DNA of 64,000 nt from Sphingobacteriales bacterium (GTDB lineage Bacteria; Bacteroidota; Bacteroidia; Chitinophagales; UBA2359), in NCBI GenBank assembly GCA_016711295.1, contig JADJTE010000007.1, positions 186,001 to 250,000 on the forward strand, given 5' to 3'. Position 1 is the first letter of the stretch, and the number at the start of each line of letters is the position of its first letter. The translations under genes were made by a program, and so were the position numbers. The notes below the pieces were generated by a model. That model did not search any database. It worked only from the letters and a program-made list of their open reading frames with translations, and was not told the DNA's origin. Below, one piece after another: positions 36,149-46,603 of the stretch.

Positions 36149-36604
36149 ATGCAACAGTACATTAACGTCATCGAAGATGCCATCAAACTTATTGGTATCG
36201 ACCCCACTACTTGCCGAGGCGAAAAACCAGGACAATGGAACTTAGTCAAAGGTTCTGCCAATGTATGGCTCGATTTGTGGCATGTAGAGCAGGAAAAGCG
36301 CGTCTATTTCCAAGCCATAGCACCCGTAATCAGCCTACAAGGTGTGAATAACGTAGGGGCTTTGTGCCAAGAAATGCTCGAAATTAACCACAGTTTATAC
36401 GGATGCGCATTTACCATTTACAAAGATTTTGCCTACGTAAAGGTTATCCGCGAAGCCGATGGCTTAGACGCTAACGAAGCCAATGCCATGATTCTGCGCG
36501 TGGGCAGCTATGCCGACCAATACGACGACTATTTAAAAGGTAAATATACACCTCCTACACCACCTGCTAACAATTGGGGCGGACAAGCACCCACCAAGCT
36601 ATAA
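36149..36604 (+). CDS. YbjN domain-containing protein
   Basis: 151 residues. Sequence VWLDLWHVEQEKRVYFQAIAPVISLQGVNNVGALCQEMLEINHSLYGCAFTIYKDFAYVKVIRE is that of the YbjN / type III secretion chaperone-like fold (PF10722): a compact alpha/beta domain with no active site known. Pro-rich short tail (YTPPTPPANNWGG). Cytoplasmic. In other bacteria YbjN-type proteins influence stress and motility by unknown means. 27 bases separate it from the nucleotidyltransferase gene, same strand, so cotranscription is likely. Confidence 0.85.
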   Translation: MQQYINVIEDAIKLIGIDPTTCRGEKPGQWNLVKGSANVWLDLWHVEQEKRVYFQAIAPVISLQGVNNVGALCQEMLEINHSLYGCAFTIYKDFAYVKVIREADGLDANEANAMILRVGSYADQYDDYLKGKYTPPTPPANNWGGQAPTKL

Positions 36605-36631
36605 AATTTATACCCAAAGCATTATTACCGC

Positions 36632-37639
36632 ATGAACATTATTATACCTATGGCAGGGCGCGGCACTCGGTTGCGCCCTCATACACTTACTATACCCAAA
36701 CCCCTCATACCCGTAGCGGGCAAACCCATCGTACAGCGATTGGTAGAAGATTTGGTGCGCACCTATAACGAACCCATTGACCATATCGGGTTTGTAATAG
36801 GCGATTTCGGTACTGAGACCGAAGAACATCTGCTTTCTATTGCCGAACAAGCAGGCGCAGAAGGGCATATATTCTATCAAGACCGCCCACTCGGAACGGC
36901 ACATGCCATTATGTGCGCCGCCGAACTACTAAAAGGGCATATCATCGTAGCTTTTGCAGATACGCTGTTCAGAGCCGATTTCCAACTCAATACCACACAT
37001 GATGGCATCATCTGGACACACCGCGTAGACGACCCCTCGCGATTTGGCGTAGTCAAACTCAACGAACAAGGCATCATTACCGAATTTATCGAAAAACCCG
37101 CTACTTTCATCACCGATATGGCAATTATCGGCATATACTATTTCAAAGACGGTGCGTATCTACGCAACGAAATACAATACTTACTCGATAACGATATACG
37201 CGACAAAGGCGAATATCAAGTAACATCGGCATTAGAAAACATGAAACGAAAAGGCACGAAATTTACCGTAGCCTCCGTAGAAGAATGGCTCGATTGTGGC
37301 AACAAAGACGTTACGGTATATACCAACCAGCGCGTCTTAGAAATATTGCGCGACCGCAACGAAAACCTCATAGACCCAACTGCCCTAATAGACAACGCCA
37401 CCATCGTCGAACCCTGCTTTGTCGGCGAAAATGCCGTTATCCGCAACGCAGTCGTCGGACCACACGTATCGGTAGGCGCGGGTACGCATATCGAAAATAG
37501 TGTAGTGCGCAATAGCATCATCCAAAATAGCTCGCGCATCGAATACCAAATTATCGACAACTCGATGGTAGGCAATGCCGTATCGCTCAAAGGCAAAGCC
37601 AACCAATATAGCATCGGCGATTATTCCACCATAGAATAA
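36632..37639 (+). CDS. Sugar-phosphate nucleotidylyltransferase with left-handed beta-helix
   Basis: 335 residues. N-terminal pyrophosphorylase signature GRGTRLRPHTLTIPKPLIPV; lysine in TIPKP binds the phosphate. DRPLGTAHAI and FADTLF follow (Asp binds metal), then FGVVKLNEQG, FIEKP and EWLDCGNKD. Residues ~255-325 form a hexapeptide beta-helix (ENAVIRNAVVGPHVSVGAGTHIENSVV). Makes an NDP-sugar from sugar-1-phosphate and NTP. Candidates are UTP-glucose or dTTP-glucose types, but specificity cannot be read. Likely supplies surface polysaccharide synthesis. Forms a tight pair with the YbjN gene. Confidence 0.92.
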   Translation: MNIIIPMAGRGTRLRPHTLTIPKPLIPVAGKPIVQRLVEDLVRTYNEPIDHIGFVIGDFGTETEEHLLSIAEQAGAEGHIFYQDRPLGTAHAIMCAAELLKGHIIVAFADTLFRADFQLNTTHDGIIWTHRVDDPSRFGVVKLNEQGIITEFIEKPATFITDMAIIGIYYFKDGAYLRNEIQYLLDNDIRDKGEYQVTSALENMKRKGTKFTVASVEEWLDCGNKDVTVYTNQRVLEILRDRNENLIDPTALIDNATIVEPCFVGENAVIRNAVVGPHVSVGAGTHIENSVVRNSIIQNSSRIEYQIIDNSMVGNAVSLKGKANQYSIGDYSTIE

Positions 37640-37908
37640 CCCATACAAGATATATAGGGCAGACCTGAACAGTTCTATTCAAATCCTCGCCTTGGAACGA
37701 ACCAATAATACCTATTTTCACTTATTTTAACACTTGCCCGCTACAACATTTCTGCGGGTAATGCCGTTTATACAAAGATATGCAATTTTGTATATCCACC
37801 ACCCGAACCCTTTTCCTATTCTATCTGCTGCTGGCAGAAAGGTAGCCGAAAAGTGAGAGGCTGCCGACAAATCAACATCGCTTTTAAATAATACCTCCTA
37901 TACAAACA

Positions 37909-39628
37909 ATGCGCATCTTTTTGCGCCTACCCCTACCTTGTACGCCCAGAAAAAAGGCAAATCGAAAGGCAAAGCAGGCACCAGCACCAAAACGGGACTT
38001 GACCCACTAAGCCGCGATAAGTCTGACCGCCTGTTTTTTGACGGTATCGCCGCTACGCTCAAAAATAACCTCGACGGAGCTATCACCGCTTTTAAAGCCT
38101 GCTTGGAAATCAACCCTAAAAACGATGCCGCTATGTACGAATTATCGCGCATCTACTTAGAAAAAGAAGACCGCGAGCAAGCCCTTAGCTATATACGCCA
38201 AGCCACACAAGCCGACCCCAACAATAAATGGTACCAATTGCTGCTTGCCGAAACCTATGCTTTCAATAACGACTACGAACCCGCCGCCGCCGCCTACCGA
38301 CAAATCATCGATAATAACCCCGAAGACATAGAAAACTATTTCGATTATGCCTATATGCTCATAAGGGCGGGCAAATATGCCGATGCCATCAAAGCATACG
38401 ACCAATTAGAAAGTAAAGTAGGTATTATTGAAGACATAGTGCTACAAAAACAACAACTGTACATACAATTAGGTGACAGCCCAAAAGCCATTGCAGAATT
38501 GGAAAAATTGGTCGCCCATAACCCCAGCGAAACGCGCTACTACGTAGATTTAGCCGAACTATACAAAATAAATAAGATGGACGACAAAGCCCTTGCCACC
38601 TATCAGCGCATGTTGGCAGCAGCACCCGATAATGCCGAAACTCGCTTGGTCATGGCTAACTACTATCGCACACAAGGAAATATGACCCAATATTTTGCCG
38701 AACTCAAGCCGCTTTCAAACACCCTGAACTACCCATAGCCGCCAAAGCCAAGAATTGGAGCGATTTGTAGGCAAGATGGAAAGCGATACAGCCGTGCGAA
38801 AAGAAGTGTTCGACCTCGTAGGCATTGTGGCAAAGCCCACCCCGAAGAACCAATGGCACATATCTTATACGGCGACCTACTCAATACCTACAAACGCCCA
38901 CAAGAAGCCCTAAGCGCGTTCAAAAAAGCCATCGAATTGGACAAAAAAGTCGTTTTGAAATATGGAGGCAAGTGCTATTTGTTGAATATGAAATAAACAA
39001 CTATCAACTATTAGCTACCGACTCGAAAAAAGCCATCGAGTTATTTCCCGACCAATACTTGCCCTACTACCTCAACGGCATAGCCAACCAACGATTGCAA
39101 AATTATGAAGCGGCGGTCAAATCGCTCAAACGTGCCGTGATAATGGTAGGCAGCGAAGAAGAATTTGTCGTGCAAATTAGCAATACACTGGGCGACGTAT
39201 ATAATTCAATGAAAGACTATCCCAATTCGGATAAATGTTTCCAAAAAGTTCTCGAATTAGACCCCGACAACCTGCTGGCACTCAATAATTATAGCTATTT
39301 CTTGTCGTTGCGCAAGGAAAATTTGGACAAAGCCGCCGAGATGTCGCTCAAATCCAATACGCTCGAAGCCAATAATCCGTCGTATTTAGATACCTATGCT
39401 TGGATTTTATACCAACAGAAAAAGTATGCCGATGCGCGTACTTATATCGAAAAAGCCATCGCAGCAGGTGGCAGTAATAGCGGCACTATTTTGGAACATT
39501 ATGGCGATATTTTGTTCCAATTGGGCAAGGGCGACGAGGCTGTACAACAATGGCAAAAAGCCAAACAAAGCGGTGAATATAGCGGACTATTAGACAAAAA
39601 ATTGCGCGACAAAAAAATGTACGAATAA
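37909..39628 (+). CDS. Tetratricopeptide repeat protein, several frameshifts
   Basis: The first long frame (to 38738) and the last (from 38987) are joined by short segments in other frames: AFKHPELPIAAKAK, ELERFVGKMESDTAVRKEVFDLVGIV and AHPEEPMAHILYGDLLNTYKRPQEALSAFKKAIELDKK. At the start MRIFLRLPLP (37909) and YAQKKGKSKG are one base out of register, a likely signal peptide break. At least five single-base indels. At least ten TPR units are seen (for example DNLDGAITAFKACLEINPKN, YPNSDKCFQKVLELDPDN). About 570 residues joined; exported. Known Bacteroidota homologues are scaffolds in the periplasm; a precise role is unknown. Ends before a strong bidirectional terminator. Confidence 0.8.
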
Positions 39629-39681
39629 CTCACGCTATGCGCAGAGTACCATTTTAAGCGGGCAGTAGAGATAACAAACAA

Positions 39682-39720
39682 AAGGCGGTCAAACCCAAAT
39701 GTATTGGATTTGACCGCCTT
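39682..39720 (+). terminator. Bidirectional terminator between the TPR and oxygenase genes
   Basis: Perfect 12-bp stem AAGGCGGTCAAA / TTTGACCGCCTT with a 15-base loop, flanked by A-rich and T-rich arms. It serves both convergent genes. Confidence 0.88.
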
Positions 39721-39740
39721 ATTATTATGGGCAGCATCGT

Positions 39741-40688
39741 TTATTTTTTCAAACCTATTTCGCGCAGACGTTCGTCTAAGTATTCGCCCGCGGTGATGGG
39801 TTCGTAGTGCAATGGATTGTCGGTAGTGACACACGATTCTAAGCAGGTCAAATCCATTTCGGAGCGCGGGTGCAAGAAGAAAGGGATAGAATAGCGCGGC
39901 GTATGCCATTTCTCGCGGGGTGGGTTCACTACGCGGTGCGTGGTAGAGCAAAGGCGGTTATTGGTAAGGCGTTGCAGCATATCACCTACGTTCACTACGA
40001 TTTCGCCTGGGCCAGCATTGATAGCCACCCATTGGTTTTGTTTGTCCAATACCTCTAAGCCGTCGGCAGAAGCTCCAATGAGCAGCGTGATGAGGTTGAT
40101 GTCCTCGTGTTGTTCGGCGCGAATGGCGTTTTTGGGTTCTTGTGTAATGGGTGGGTAGTGGATACAGCGCAAAATACTATTGCCATTTTTGATTTTGTCG
40201 GTAAAATAATTTTCGGGTAGTTTCAAAAACAAGGCGATAGCTTCCAATAAATGTGCCCCTGATACCTCGAAAGCGCGATAGGCGCGATAGAGCGTATCAT
40301 TGAAAGCAGGCACTTCGCGCAGTTCTACGTTAGGCGGGTACTGTTCTTTGATGGGGTCGTTGTCGGTGACGGTCTGCCCCCATTGGTAAAACTCTTTGAG
40401 GTCGGGCGCGTCGCTGCCTTTGGCGTGTTCTTTGCCAAAGGAGGTATAGCCGCGCTGCCCCGCCAGACCAGGCACTTCGTACTGTTTTTTCACTGCAAAG
40501 GGTTGGGCAAAAAATGCCTCAACATTAGTATACATGGCATTTATCATCTCATCGGTAATACCGTGATTGATAACCGTCACAAAACCGACTTCTTCGTAAG
40601 CCTTGCCCAATTGTTGGACAAAAGAACGGCGGCGAGCATCGTCGCCCGATAAGAATTCGGCTAGATCTACTTGTGGAATAGCACGCAT
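39741..40688 (-). CDS. Isopenicillin N synthase family 2OG-Fe(II) oxygenase
   Basis: 315 residues. N-terminal DIOX_N part: IPQVDLAEFLSGD, GKAYEEVGFVTVINHGI. Core jelly roll: HxD in EQHEDINLITLL, the distal His in STTHRVVNP (spacing ~55), the 2OG-binding Arg in RYSIPFFLHP. Complete and without shifts. Members hydroxylate or desaturate small molecules; in bacteria outside antibiotic clusters the substrate is usually unknown. Alone on its strand; -7 box 72 bases upstream. Confidence 0.92.
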   Translation of the reverse strand: MRAIPQVDLAEFLSGDDARRRSFVQQLGKAYEEVGFVTVINHGITDEMINAMYTNVEAFFAQPFAVKKQYEVPGLAGQRGYTSFGKEHAKGSDAPDLKEFYQWGQTVTDNDPIKEQYPPNVELREVPAFNDTLYRAYRAFEVSGAHLLEAIALFLKLPENYFTDKIKNGNSILRCIHYPPITQEPKNAIRAEQHEDINLITLLIGASADGLEVLDKQNQWVAINAGPGEIVVNVGDMLQRLTNNRLCSTTHRVVNPPREKWHTPRYSIPFFLHPRSEMDLTCLESCVTTDNPLHYEPITAGEYLDERLREIGLKK

Positions 40689-40759
40689 AGTAGTTTATTT
40701 GTAAATTATTTATATTTTAAACAAAAAAAACATTTTCCAAAACCCACTGAAATACAAGG

Positions 40760-40767
40760 CAAAGATA
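40760..40767 (-). promoter_or_regulatory. -7 box for the oxygenase gene
   Basis: TATCTTTG on the minus strand, 72 bases upstream of the ATG at 40688. Confidence 0.55.
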
Positions 40768-40861
40768 CGCATTTTTTGGCTAACAAATGATATTAACCTT
40801 ACTCTAAATAAGATTATTCTAAGAACGTTGAAATCAGATAAGGGTAATGCTATAAATGTAA

Positions 40862-41290
40862 TAATTTATTTTTATAATTATATATAAAATATTTTGCTGC
40901 TCCGATGTGATTATTCAAAAATCTTGAAAAGCCCAATGTTTTTCTAACTAAGCAGGATACTCTTTGACGTAGAGCACAGTTAAAACGCTCAATATCAGCA
41001 ATTTCCGCTTTAAATAATTTACGCTATATAATACGCTGAAAATGAACGATTTGACTTCATTGATAAAATTATAATAAAAAATTAATAATTTTATATCTTG
41101 CTTATTATGAACAAGATACGAATTGTTAAATTTTAATACCGAAAGTTGCTGGCTCAATATAGCCCGTTAAGCCACTATCTTTTCCAACTCCAAAGTTGTG
41201 GTGTTCTCTCGTTCAAAAACACGAACGCATGCTTGCCAATAATCAGAGAAAAAGCCAGCAGCACCTTTATAGACAAATTGATTATTAAGA
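40862..41290 (-). mobile_element. IS1-family remnant, split by element F
   Basis: Minus strand. 41285-41153 reads QFVYKGAAGFFSDYWQACV ... TTTLELEK, the end of an IS1 catalytic core. After element F the reading continues IERFNCALRQRVSCLVRKTLGFSRF, the classic IS1 C-terminus (HIERxNxxLRQR). Full start and ends are missing. Frameshifts and a stop before the split show age. It neighbours an IS5-like remnant and an ISL3 element. Confidence 0.75.
40996..41152 (+). repeat. Element F (157 bp), single copy
   Basis: Inserted in the IS1 remnant with an exact 8-bp duplication CTCAATAT (40988-40995, 41153-41160). Ends CAGCAATTTCCGCTTTAAA and (reverse complement) CCAGCAACTTTCGGTATTAA form imperfect inverted repeats. 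Very AT-rich. It does not match families A-E. Confidence 0.7.
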
Positions 41291-41625
41291 ATAAAATGTA
41301 AAAAAAAATGCCACAAACTATATAAAGTTATCAAAATATTTTAATGTATTTGATTTTTTTAAATTATTTGTCTATAAAACTATCAGGGATATTTTGGAAA
41401 AATAATGCTGTATCTTTGCTTGGCTGCCCCCACATGAAAGGCTCACAAAGATACACGCCGATATCGATTAAATTCAGATGCAAAAAAACATGCCTTGTAA
41501 TTTTGGGTAAAAATAGTATTACATTTTTAGAACGACCATCTGATTTTAGCGTTCTTAGAACATGCCAATTTTATCTTTGAACAAGTCTATTGATAAATGT
41601 ATTCAGTAGATTGAAGCCCAACTAA

Positions 41626-41898
41626 GCAACAGACCAAGAAAAAGACTTAGCTTTGCATCTCCTAATCAAGTCTTTAGCCAAAAAAAGCTGTATTTATCAC
41701 TTGAATACGCGGAGTATGATAATGGTATTTCTCAAAAAAGGGTATTGGTGGAACCTGTTATTGGGTCGATGAAATTTTTTTTAGAATTATGCCTCAAACC
41801 TACCGTAATCACAGCAAGGGCTTTGAATATGTTTCTGTCGAGATTTGCGCCGCATTATACAACCGTAAAATAAAACAACTGAAAATAGTCGTAAATTT
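41626..41898 (+). pseudogene. IS5-superfamily transposase, C-terminal remnant
   Basis: Two frames together give QKRVLVEPVIGSMKFF and RIMPQTYRNHSKGFEYVSVEICAALYNRKI, the E-containing last part of an IS5/ISL2-type DDE transposase (compare the RYRNRRRRF ... AALYN pattern). Shift at the T8 run near 41777. Its 3' end is cut by the ISL3 element at 41899. The upstream part (41344-41600) shows no recognisable protein, though a TATCTTTG box is at 41410. Confidence 0.65.
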
Positions 41899-43172
41899 GG
41901 TTCTTTTAGGTTTGTTGTGGATGATTACCTTTGCGGTACTCTATTTAATTTACACATATGGAAGATTGCAAATTTTATGAATTACTTTTGGACTTACCTT
42001 TTCTATCAGTGAGTTCTGTTTCGTTTGATAGCGACAAATTGGTCGTCTTGTCACTCTCAATTAGGCGAAGGGATTTGTCCTTGTTGTAAAAAAGACGACA
42101 AAAGTAAATCAACGTTATCATCGCAGTGTTTCGGATTTGCCTATTTCTGGTCGTTCTGTGGTGTTGAATTTAGAGGTACGCCAATTTATTTGCCTCGATT
42201 GCAATCGCACATTTAGCAGAACGGTTCGATTTTGTCAGTGAATCGACCAACACAACGCACCATAAGGCGAAGTGGGTGTTTATGCTTTGCGAAAAACAAC
42301 CTATTAGTCAGGTGGCTGCTTTGCTGGGCATGGGTTATTCCCAAGTAGCGCATATTTATCAATTGGGTGCTGAGTCACTTATCTCTGCTTGCGACCCCTA
42401 TAAGTCGGTGCGCAATTTAGGCATTGATGAAATAGCTCTTCGCAAAGGTCATGGCGATTATGCTTGTGTATTAGTAGATTTGGATAGGGGCTGTGTCATA
42501 GATATGTTGCCATTTAGGGATAAAGAGCGGCTTATCGCCCATTTTCAGGCTAAGGGGAGGCTTTTTTTGCAACAAATCGAACATATAAGTTGCGATATGT
42601 GGGATGGCTACATCACGAGTTCAAAGGCATTATTTCCCAATGCCAAGATTGTTATTGACCGTTTTCATGTAGCCATGCACCTGAACGCGGCAGTAGATGA
42701 ACAACGAAAAGAGATCAGAAAAACGAATAAAGATGTTGAAGTGTTTAAAGGTATCAAGTGGGCTTTACTCAAAGATCCTAAGAGGCTAACAGTACAAGAC
42801 GAGGAGAAATTAAGCAAAGCTTTTGAGCAATCGTCCGTATTAGAAGAAATTTATGAAATAAAAAATACTTTTAAAGCAATATTCGATGCTCAATTTGAAT
42901 ATTCCTTTGCTTGCCAACAGATAGAACATTGGCTGGACTATGTCGAGTTAATTGCCAATAAGCACCTCAATAAATTTGTAAAAACTTTTAACAATTACAA
43001 ATCACTTATTTGTAATTATTTTGGCACTCTGTTATCCAATGGAGTAACAGAAGGGTGCAATAATCTGATAAAAACAATTAGGAGAATGTCGTTTGGAATG
43101 CCTAATTTCGAAAATCTTAAATTAAGAGTTTTGGCATATCAAACGTAGCTCCACAACAAACCTGAAAGAACC
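41899..43172 (+). mobile_element. ISL3-family insertion sequence (1274 bp)
   Basis: Inverted ends GGTTCTTTTAGGTTTGTTGTGG (22 bases; left 20 quoted motif GGTTCTTTTAGGTTTGTTGT) and the reverse complement of ACAACAAACCTGAAAGAACC differ at one position. GG ends are typical for ISL3. The 8-bp target duplication is not recognisable, so the insertion is old or the flank was rearranged. Left junction lies in the IS5-type remnant. Confidence 0.85.
41958..43148 (+). pseudogene. ISL3-family transposase, N-terminal half frameshifted
   Basis: The start MEDCKFYELLLDLPFLSVSSV is the ISL3 N-terminus. The zinc-finger segment is spread over other frames: CPCCKK and FICLDCNRTFS, with a stop or shift between. 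From 42276 one intact frame of 290 residues carries the catalytic DDE domain: NLGIDEIALRKGHGDYACVL (D), HISCDMWDGYITSSKALFP then IVIDRFHVAMHLNAAVD (D), and GVTEGCNNLIKTIRRMSFGM (E). At least three indels in the N-terminal ~100 residues. Activity is lost unless the indels are sequencing errors. Confidence 0.85.
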
Positions 43173-43245
43173 CTTTGCCGATGTTAATCATGTATTTTAC
43201 CAATCTTAATTTTTCCTATGTTCACGCCCCCCCCCGCGCGCACTA

Positions 43246-46200
43246 ATGTTTAGGCTACTATGCTGCTTGGCAATCGGCTTATGCCTACCGCTTCCTGTGT
43301 GGTCGCAACAACTACCCGCCGACCCCAAGCAACCCTTGACTATCTATCAAGTACGAGACTCTCTTTTAATGAGGATAGAACCGAGATACTATACTGAATG
43401 GATAGACAAAGAGGACACCTTTTCTATTCGACTAAATGGCGGAAACCGCAACCGCGAATTATTCGGACGAGGATACGACACGAGTGTGAAGACCATTCAA
43501 GAGTGGTTCGACCAATTAGAACCACGCCTTTATCCGAGTGGCAACTTTGTAAATGCTTGGACCAGTATTTTTGACGAAATAAAACGCCTCGAAAAGGCGC
43601 AACAACAGGCTGCTGAAAAACAACCTGGCCCCTGCGACGTGTCGGCTCAATGGCGCAATATAGGACCTTTTGCGCGTCAGACAGACCCCCTCGCCCAAGA
43701 AACTAACGCCTCAAATAGCTTATCTGCACACCCAAGTGCTGTTCCAGGAATAGGTAGGGTCAATTTTATCAAAAAACACCCCAGTATCACTGGTACTATT
43801 TATATCGGTGCGTCAAATGGGGGCTTGTGGAAAAGCACCGATAGCGGCAGCACTTAGCAAGTACTCAATGATAAAATTGCGGTATTGGGTACGTCCGACT
43901 TGGTTTTTGACCCGCCAATGCCAATACAATGTATTTGGCAACGGGCGACAAAAGCCGAGGCGGTAAAAGTGCCATAGGTGTTACTACCTACTCAATAGGA
44001 GTGCTGAAATCAATAGACGGCGGAATTACTTGGAATACCTTAGCCCCTGTCGTGAAGTGGTCTGGACTGAGTAATGACGTAGAACAATATCACGGCATGA
44101 AAATAAACAAACTGCTGCTAACTGCGAGCGGCGACCTATTGATAGGCACCACCGACAGCGAAATAACGAGTAATGGCGTTTGTGAAGCGGGTATATATAA
44201 ATGGAATGTGGCTAATAGCACTTGGGAAGTGAAATTAACGCCGATGTATGCTGGTCTCTGTAATGCTATAACCGACATCCTTCAACTTGCCCAACGGCGA
44301 TATCATCTGCTCTTCTCAACTTGGCATATTATACCGCAGTACTGACGGAGGTAATAATTTTAGTGCTACAAATACTGCAAGGGAGTATCTTACCTATCTT
44401 AACAGATCCTGGCAGAACCGAGCTTGCCCAATCGCACCTCAACGGCAATACTTTTTATGTGGTATATGCCTTAGTCAATAGTGCATTTGGTGGCTTGTTC
44501 AAAACAACCGATGGAGGCGCGAGTTTTACGTCACTGTCATTAGATATTTCTACTACTGCCATCCTTTGTAGTGCTTGCAAAGAGCATTTGGGTATAGAAG
44601 TGTCCGAGACTAACGACAATGTGCTATTTATGGGCAGCAATCAGGAAATTTACAAGATAACGGTTAATCCCACTGCCCCCCATTCGGTGGCGGCTAAAAC
44701 GCTCTATATACGATCTGCGAGCAGCGACGAGGATTATGTGCATGCCGATGTCAAAGATTTTGAGTGGGTAGGCAACGACCTCTATGTAGCTACCGACGGC
44801 GGCATAGCCAAAACCTCCGACAACGGCGAAACATGGACCCATGGTACGAACTGACCCGCGACCTATGTATTACAGAAGCCTATCGGATAGGCGGTTTGGC
44901 GAGCAATAAAAACATCGTCTATGCGGGCACACACGACAACGGCATCTGGCGGCTGAACGATAACGCAGCAGCCCCCACCCTAAAATGGCAAAACGTCAAA
45001 GAAGGTGATTGTGGCGAAGTAGTCGTAGCCTCAGACACCGAAGCATATACCTATTATTTTACAACGCCCGCAATTAGGCGAATCAAGGGACCTAACAGCA
45101 ATAATCAATATACAACCCCTGCTGTCATTGTAGGGTTTGGTCCCTATCTATCTACCAGCACCAATACGACATTAGCCTTAGACGGTAATAATAATATTTA
45201 CGTGGGCAACCTCGATTTATTTAAAGGGACCATCAACAGCAACACAGCTATCAGTTGCAATAATGTAACAACGATTGGCTTTACTTCTCCTATTGGTTGG
45301 TCAAATCAGCCCCTATCGACTATCGCAATAGCTCCCAGCAATCCGAATGTCATTTATATATCCAAGCGTAACGGGTTGTCTACGGGACCCGCTGTCTATC
45401 GGAGCGACGACGCGGGTGCTACATGGCTACCTGTCTATGTGAATAGTACTATTTATGGTAGTACGCCGCCTACGCCCTTAGCCCCAAATCAGCAATTGCC
45501 TGCCTTGTCGCTCAATCGTTTGGTGGTCGACCCTGCCAATCCGCAGCGTTTGTGGGCGGTATTTTCGGGCTATACATATAACCAAAAAGTGTATGAGTCG
45601 GCAGATGGCGGAGCTACTTGGCGCAATATTACGGGCGGCGGGCTGCCCAATTTGCCCGTCAATGCCATTGCCGCTTTTGAAGATGGCGGGCTTTTGCATT
45701 TGGTCGTAGGCACCGACGTAGGCGTTTATTATAGCAATTCGACCCTGCTGGCTTGCAAGCTCCCACAATGGAAGCCCTTGATGCAGGGAGTAACAGCCAA
45801 CGCCAGTTTTCCGAATGTCATTGTGCAAGACGTAGAAATTCACGGCTCTGGCGCGACCGAGTGCTGCGAGCAGCTACTTTCGGGCGCGGTATATGGGAAA
45901 CACCTTTACCCACCATAGGCACAAGCGGCTGCACATGCAGTATTTGTGGCGACGAGGACTATCCACTCCAAGCCCATTTTACGGCAGCCCCCGACGGGAT
46001 TACATCCACTATAAACCCCAATTTTGAGGTCGAAGCCAATTGGCTGCAATGGATGACCGTACTTTTCCCAATCAAATTGGTTGATGCCTCTACTGGGCTA
46101 ATGCCTGCCGACGGCTACGAATGGGCGTTTACAGGCAACACCTCGCTGCCGCTCAATTGCGACGGTGATTTTTTGTCAAATGACCCCTGCGCTTCCGTAG

Positions 46201-46466
46201 CTTGGTTAGAAGCGGGCACGCATACCGCAACGCTCACTGTAACTGATACGGAGGGCTGTACCAGCAGTTTTCGCGTTCTTTCGACATCGCTGCCTACGAA
46301 CCTGATTGCGACATGGGTGTTACGCTCGAAGTATCGCTACAACACCCTACACAAACCTGCAACCTCACCACTGCAACTTGCCCCCAAGCAAATGCCAATG
46401 GCAGTTTATCCATAGCTCCTATCAGTATCGAATTGGGTTCGGGCGGCTATAACTATCACATAATTA
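43246..46466 (+). pseudogene. Secreted sialidase/VPS10-type propeller protein with T9SS domain, 5' part (IS-disrupted)
   Basis: Signal peptide MFRLLCCLAIGLCLPLPVWSQQ. Next come propeller blades with BNR/VPS10 pattern: YIGASNGGLWKSTDSGST, LKSIDGGITWNTLAP, LYRSTDGGNNFS, LFKTTDGGASFTS, VYESADGGATWRNI. A PKD-like piece follows (YEWAFTGNTS ... AGTHTATLTVTDTEGC). The frame is broken by TAG for TGG at 43855 (STWQVLND), a lost C at ~43913, and further shifts near 44280, 44390, 44845, 45860 and 46275. An IS5/IS1182-like element cuts it at 46467; the 3' part resumes at 49799. Originally ~1300 residues, outside the cell, perhaps adhesive or glycan-binding. Clearly a pseudogene. Confidence 0.85.
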
Positions 46467-46603
46467 GAGCGTACTGAAAAAGCCAATTCGCTATTATAAT
46501 TTATTGATATTCAGTGAATTATGACAAAAAATGGGTTAAAAATAGTAGGAAAACTACTCATAAAATCGTACCTTTACGTCTAAAACCGTGCAGTTTTTTC
46601 GTC

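Noticed and set aside
41344..41580. 78-residue ORF with a TATCTTTG box inside
   Set aside because: No recognisable protein; AT-rich filler between IS remnants.
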